The notes beneath the pieces are model-generated. The model ran no database searches. It worked only from the letters and a program-made list of their open reading frames with translations, and was not told the DNA's origin. This document shows, one piece after another, positions 58,386 to 64,000 of a DNA stretch of 64,000 nucleotides; positions within the stretch are counted from its first letter, which is position 1; every line of letters starts with the position of its first letter. Origin of the DNA: Xiphophorus maculatus (lineage: Eukaryota; Chordata; Actinopteri; Cyprinodontiformes; Poeciliidae); contig NC_036461.1 of NCBI RefSeq assembly GCF_002775205.1, positions 8,283,015-8,347,014 of the forward strand, given 5' to 3'. The translations under genes were made by a program, and so were the position numbers.

Positions 58386-59139
58386 AGAATTTGGTGGGTA
58401 CAAAAAAATTTTCATTATTTTTTGTACCCACCAATCATATCCACTATAGTGTATCCTTCTATACTGTAGGTGATGAGTAATTGTTGTGCTTACTCACTGT
58501 CACCTTCTAATGAGACAAATCTCAGCTGCATGGTTTATAGTGTTTGGTTGGCTTTTTGCACTCCCAAATAGTGCAGCGTTTTAATCTTTTGGTGTCTCCA
58601 GTACGAACATTTTGGCTCGTGGACCCAGAGCATGTGTTTAGCAGAGAATGTTTGCGGGGTGATGAATGGGTGTAAAATGGCTCTGAAGCAGATTCAAAAG
58701 GGCTTAACTGGATTACACCTCATTTCAAGGATGCTTAAGGTAAGATTAAAACAGATATGGGGTAAGTAGGGGAAAATACAGAACCAAATAGATGGAATTT
58801 CACTCGGTTGCCTCGTAAGCCATTTGCTCATGCATCCCTCCGCTGTTTCTGTTTGTTATGAAACATTAGCAAAAAAAAATCACAAACGAAATGTTGGTTG
58901 TTAGTGTAGAAAGGTCTTGACAAAGGCGGCATTTCCTCTCCAACAGTTTTGCTCCACTGGACCATCACGATTTACTATTAATGCCCTTTCTTATCTTATG
59001 CAATAAATCCCCAGAGCTGGAACATTACAACTCTCTAATCACACACACTGCCATGCAAACACACACATACATTATCATACACCTCGCACACAATCTGAAA
59101 AGATAATGAATTTAGCACAGTTGTTATTAATGTTAATAG

Positions 59140-59470
59140 TGTGGTGCCATATGGAATGAGAGTTTCAACTGTTTGGGTAATTCCTCTCTTTGGACAAGCT
59201 GTCAATAAAAAAGGCCTTGCATGTTGTGGATGCAAGGGGGGGAGGGATTTAATCCAGCAGACTCTAATGATTCCTCTGCGCCTTGAATTGGAGGCTACAG
59301 GCCTCGATGAATGTGTTTTATCTCTGCTATCAGAACTCCACGTTTGTGTCTATATTAGCCCTCTATTGAGCATTAATGCATATGATGTAGGAAATGAAAA
59401 TAGAAGTCTTTATGACATGCTTTATTAACCTCCCCACCCATCTCTGCCTGACGTGCCTCTGCTGCCGCTG
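59140..59470. promoter_or_regulatory. candidate conserved regulatory DNA next to an exon-like segment
   Basis: Repeat-free sequence with CTGTCAATAAAAAAG (TALE/Hox-like), several TAATCC/TAATG homeodomain-type cores and few indel-prone runs. Conservation cannot be tested here; this is inferred from motif content. Confidence 0.25.
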
Positions 59471-59473
59471 CAG

Positions 59474-59551
59474 CCCGGCGGATAACCAAGCGTGGATTAA
59501 CAGTGACATCACACTGAAGAGCCACCACCGAACCCCCCCGTCTGAGGAAGG
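59474..59551 (+). other. isolated exon-like segment, gene unknown
   Basis: Seventy-eight bases lie between a good acceptor (CTGCCGCTGCAG, ending 59473) and a consensus donor (AGG|GTGAGT). One of three phases is open (PADNQAWINSDITLKSHH...), the other two have stops. I do not recognise the sequence, and with only 26 codons an open frame is weak evidence. It could be an exon of an unseen gene, a non-coding RNA exon or chance. Confidence 0.3.
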
Positions 59552-59559
59552 GTGAGTGC

Positions 59560-61250
59560 TTTGGTTTCTGCGTGTCAGATGGATGTGAGCATTGCCTGTG
59601 TATGTGTATGTGTGTGTGTTGGAGGCTGATTAGACAGTGAGGGTGGCGGCGAGAGGAAGAGGAGGATTAGAGAGCCATCGGAGAGTTAGTTAGGTGCTGA
59701 CACCACTCCACCTCATCGAGAGCTCAACATACTGGGGGATCAGACTCATTTATGGTGAGCCGGGATTATTATCAGTTCAATAGGCCAATTTCTTACGTAC
59801 AGTCACCTCTTGACCTCTGAAATATGGGCGCTTGTGGGACACTTATGAGATTGAGTATCTCATTTCAGGTGTAGTGTCAAAGAAAATAAGTAACTGTAAT
59901 AAGATGCAGCTTTAATAAAGTAAAAAAAGTGAGATTTTAAAAAGCTGCAATAAATGTATGGAGTTAAATTTAAATATATGTGATGTTTGTTTCTTAAGGA
60001 GTTTGTGGGTCAAGAAATGCTGTTGAATATGTAAAAGTAACCAAAATGTTTCAGTGATACTGTGTTGGTCAGATGTTTGAATAGATTCCTCATATTCATG
60101 CATATATTGTATTCATTTTGGTTTATTAATGATAAATCTGAATTTTTGGTTTTTAGGCTGGACTTATATTTCAGAAACAACTTCAATGAATTTTTAAATA
60201 CAAGAATTTTGTGAAAATGTTTGAATTTTTTGGTGTAATTTCCCAAATCCACACAGCATCTAAATTACCGGTGCAGGCTCAAATATATGCACACATCAAC
60301 TCTAATAAATGGGCAAATGATCCTTTGCAAGTTATAGAGAAACTTGTTTTTGCTTCTGGGGCATTGGCAAGATGCTACCACTATCATACTTCCCAGTTAA
60401 TATGATGTTCTTACATTTTAAAGCCTCACAATAACTCCTTAAAACATGCTTTTTGCTATTGTGGCCAAATACATCAAATCTTTGCTTCATCATACTAATC
60501 CACATTAAATATTTGAATTGCCCTGCAAATAGTTATGCTTAAAGTTGTTAATTTTGGAACAGCCAGGCATCTCTAACTGTCTGCACCTTCTCAGTCCATA
60601 CTGCTAAGCTCACTTTACATCCCTGCTGAAGAAACCTTTTAGTTGTAGGTCTGTTTTACTGCCAGAGATACAAATGCATTGCTCAAACTTGATTGAACAA
60701 TGACAATAGGTGGGTACCTTCTAAAAGTTCACCTCGAATCAACAGCTTGCTGGATGAAAATTGGACACTTGGATAGTCTGACAAAAATGCCCAAACAGTA
60801 TCAAAACTTGTTCTGAAAAAGCAGACTAACAACACCAACAATCAACTTGCTATAGGACTTGGAGCTTAATGTATGTACGAATAACAGGCTCTGTGTGCAT
60901 AAGAATCCCACAATGAACACAAACATGCGTACCAAATTCTGGTAGCTGTGTGTTGCATCCACAATTACTCTAAGATACTGATCAGGAGTGCAAATGGGAA
61001 TTCAATATGCCTCTATGATAAACCTAAAGAGCACATGTGTAGAAATGAACCGTTTTTGAAAAATAAATACTTAATTTTTGGCTCAGACTAAGCGAAAATG
61101 TTTTGTAAAGATGCCTTTAAGTGTTGATTTAAAAATGCCAGATGTGTTTTTGAAACAGTTAAAAAGATCAATGTAATTGGAACATTGCAAATGAGGCATC
61201 TTTCAATTATCTACTGCATTAAACACATGAAGAATTATTTTGCTTCTGGA
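59560..61250. other. intergenic DNA, nothing recognised
   Basis: AT-rich sequence with a GTGTATGTGTGTGTG run near 59600. No exon, RNA or clear repeat family was recognised. Confidence 0.4.
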
Positions 61251-61299
61251 GTCTCGTATAAAGGATGTGGAAAAAGTAAACACAAATAAACACAGAACA

Positions 61300-61900
61300 T
61301 AAATTGACCGTTTTTCTCCATGTGAGTGGAAGTAAAGTCAGTAACAGCTGCCATTTCTGTCTCTTGAGCCACACGCGATAGGATTATATCTCCAGATTTT
61401 CTGACTTTTCCTTTCATTACTTCCCGTTCGGTAATATCGCGTGATTTGCTAGACGGCGTGTGAAGCTCCCGGATGCTATGTCCAAGGCAACAAAAGCGCC
61501 TCAACTTAGCCGATTATCATGCGTTTAAAACGAAAACCATTTATGTAGACAAAATCTAAACTTAGGTACACGTTGTCCGTGTGTGGTTGTGTAGTTAACA
61601 ACAGGAAATAGCTAAGAGTTCAGTCTAAAATGCTTGGCTCTAAATGTGGAGGCATGCTAAGTGTTACTGCTAGCTAAGCAACACACGGCTGACATCTTCC
61701 TGGATTTTACAGCGCATAAAAATGTTTGCGAAACAGAGTGGTGGCTGGATACTGACCGGGACTACGGTCGCCTTCGTAACGGCAGTGTATATACCCTGTG
61801 TGCAGAGGACTGTACCCGGAGGAGACTCAGGTTGGTGCTACCGGGCTAACTCGTGCTGCTGAGGTCACGTGGCTTTGTTGTTGTTTTTCGGCGGCAGCCA
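61300..61900. promoter_or_regulatory. CpG-richer promoter-like block
   Basis: The segment has more CpG than its surroundings (CGCGATAGG, AATATCGCGTGATTTG, GACGGCGTG) and an E-box TCACGTG at about 61865. A possible donor follows GACTCAG at about 61830. No protein frame with family support starts here, so the target gene and direction are unknown. Confidence 0.35.
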
Positions 61901-64000
61901 ATAGAGCTGCGCCTTGTTGAGATGGTGCTGTCCATGGTGCTGCAGGTACATTGATTCAAACAGTAGATCTGTCATGAAGATCTCTAAACTAAACTTGCTA
62001 ATCTACAGTTGTAAAGAAAAAGCCAAGCAACATTAAAACAATATAGATTATTGAAAGTTTCAGTTACGAAGTGTGCTACTATGGATAAAAACCTAAATAA
62101 AGCGTTGAAATAGTTTTATTTATGTCTGATAATTAATTTGAAAAATTTAAGTGCTATTAGGTTAAAATACAATAAAATCCTCTTTCAGCGTTTACAGCAT
62201 TAGGTTATATTAAAAGGGTTGTATGTGAAATGTTTAAGAGTTGTATATCAAAGCAAACAATTTAATGTATACTTCAAAATATAAGGCAGCTGCACTGTTT
62301 AGAAAAGCTCACATTTTGTTTACATTGAAACTAGAAAATTGTGACTAAAAGGACAAAACAATTGCTTATAGTAAAACAATGTTAATAAGTTATAAAATGT
62401 TCATTCAACGGAAAATATCTAGTCAATATGTTGATATTTAGTGGTATACCCAAAATAAAAGCCAAGTACATGGCTTGTCAAAGTCCCTTTATCCATCCAA
62501 TAGATCAGGTTCATTATTGTAGAATATATTTTTTATCTTAAAAACAGATAAAGAAAGTTTTACTTATCTCTAGGTAAATTAAGCATTGTATTGTTGAACC
62601 TAATCTAGAACAGTAAGCATCTGCTGTATTATAAATACAATAAAAAAGTAGACCAGTGACATTATTTTTTATATATACTTTACATTAACTACAGAAGTTC
62701 TTGAAGCTGCGACCCATAACAGCAAATAAAATCTATATTTGTGTGGGTATGATGCAACCAGACTTGTGCAAAGACAAATGTGCTGCTGTTTTGGGACTCA
62801 TTGTCCTGTTTTGACCATGTTTGGATCAAACTTCAGCTATCCTGATATTATGGGTTTATACTTTCTCTCAAACGTGATGCTGTTCATTTTGAGCAAACTT
62901 GTAGTTTTGATTCAGATGCAGACCAGATATCATGTTGCCATATTGTTTTTAGAGGGAAGTGGGTTCCTCCCTTGATCTTTTATAAAAATCTGTTTTTTCT
63001 TTTGGATGAACTTCAGCATTTTACATCCTAACTGTGTAACACCAATTACATGGTAACTGGTGTTACACCTTGCTAATTGTGCAGCCTGACACAGAGTACT
63101 TGGTTTTCTGTGATTTCACTTTGGTTGGTGCAGAAATGTTGCTTCTCTTGGGTCATTCTAATGTCATTCCTAATTTGTATTGTGTTGCTGCAGAAAGTGA
63201 CTAAGTGTCAAATGTCCTGCTTTCCTTCAGGTGATCATTGTAATTAAGATGAATTAATTGAGTGTATTTGACTAACTGCTAGTTTATGGTTTAAATCCAA
63301 CAAAAGTGGCAAGGATGAAGTTAGTTTTTGCACTTGCGGTTAGATTTAAACCTTAAGGTGAGATCAGTTTTACTATGTCCTGATGTGTAAAATCCTAAAA
63401 TTGAAAGATGATGTAGTTTCTATTTATTGTCCCTATAACTAAATATTTCAGCTAAAACATGACACCTGTGACATCAACAGAGACACATTCTGTAATGGAA
63501 ATATATTTATTTAATTTGTTGCATCTCACTCAGGATGATTTAAAGCTGAAGTCCAGCTTTTTTTGTCTACCATTCCTAAAATGCATTTTATTAGAGGTGA
63601 TGCCTCATATAATTAATTTATTTAGGAGTGATAGCAAGGTTACAAACTTATAAATGTGGACTTGGAGGCGTGAAGGCTCTACTTGTTAGGTGTGCACTGC
63701 TCAGCTGCAGAAGGGAAAGCGTTTCTCGAGAATGAAAGGATAAGGAAAGCTCGACCACATAAAAAAGAGCTGAGGAGAGGAGCGGGCAATTGGAGCGCTG
63801 AGTAGCCCTGCTGGTTGTGCTGCTGTCTAGCAGGGTCTTTGAAAAAACGGCCAGCCCCTTCTCCACAGTGTTTAGGGACGGTGCAGGATGCCCGCTCTGA
63901 TAGTGCCAGCTGAACACCCTTCCGAATTCTCCAGGTCTCCGTCTCTGTGTCCTAATCTCTTTAGGTGTGATGTGCCCTGGAGAGGCTTGAGCGCAGCCCC
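61900..64000. other. window end, nothing recognised
   Basis: AT-rich to about 63650, then somewhat GC-richer to the edge. No coding exon, RNA gene or identified repeat could be supported. Confidence 0.4.

Overview
The window is vertebrate nuclear DNA, almost certainly from a ray-finned (teleost) fish. It is AT-rich, with genes split into short exons by GT-AG introns. It is littered with decayed Tc1-like and hAT-like transposons, a tRNA-derived SINE and a LINE tail of the kinds common in teleosts. The species cannot be named from the sequence. No prokaryotic feature, CRISPR array, rRNA or complete tRNA gene was seen.

Three genes are clear, all on the + strand. (1) Bases 1-1557 hold the last three coding exons of msh4, the meiotic MutS homolog, followed by a 3'UTR. 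(2) From about 2.7 to 27.15 kb lies the whole ktn1 gene (kinectin): a promoter/non-coding exon region, a 5 kb first intron, 34 coding exons (ATG at 8245, stop ending at 26217) and a 3'UTR with AATAAA at 27137. Joined by eye, the exons stay in frame and give about 1247 codons: an ER signal-anchor, a Lys/Ala/Gln-rich basic region and a very long coiled coil. (3) From about 33.2 to 51.4 kb (3'UTR possibly to 54.4 kb) lies peli2, a Pellino E3 ubiquitin ligase: one non-coding 5' exon and six coding exons giving 424 codons, with a forkhead-associated-type substrate-binding region and a C-terminal RING-like domain. ktn1 and peli2 are also adjacent in human (14q22.3), whereas human MSH4 is on another chromosome, so the msh4-ktn1 junction is a lineage difference. 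The three genes do not form a known pathway; their closeness is synteny.

The 27.2-33 kb gap and the large peli2 introns are mostly transposon remains, mixed with GC-richer stretches that look like conserved regulatory DNA (36.8-37.4, 39.0-39.2, 40.5-41.0, 44.3-45.1 kb). From 51.4 to 64 kb there is no recognised gene: a hAT-like element with near-perfect terminal repeats, a Tc1 relic, homeodomain-site-rich stretches, one isolated exon-like segment (59474-59551) and a CpG-richer promoter-like block (61.3-61.9 kb).

The most useful second-look items are a candidate intronic alternative last exon in peli2 (45143), the repeated 38-91-69 exon cassette in ktn1, two NAGNAG splice acceptors in ktn1, and paired palindromes resembling RFX X-boxes in ktn1 intron 1. 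I found no convincing new multi-gene system. All exon joins are by eye and the repeat edges are approximate.
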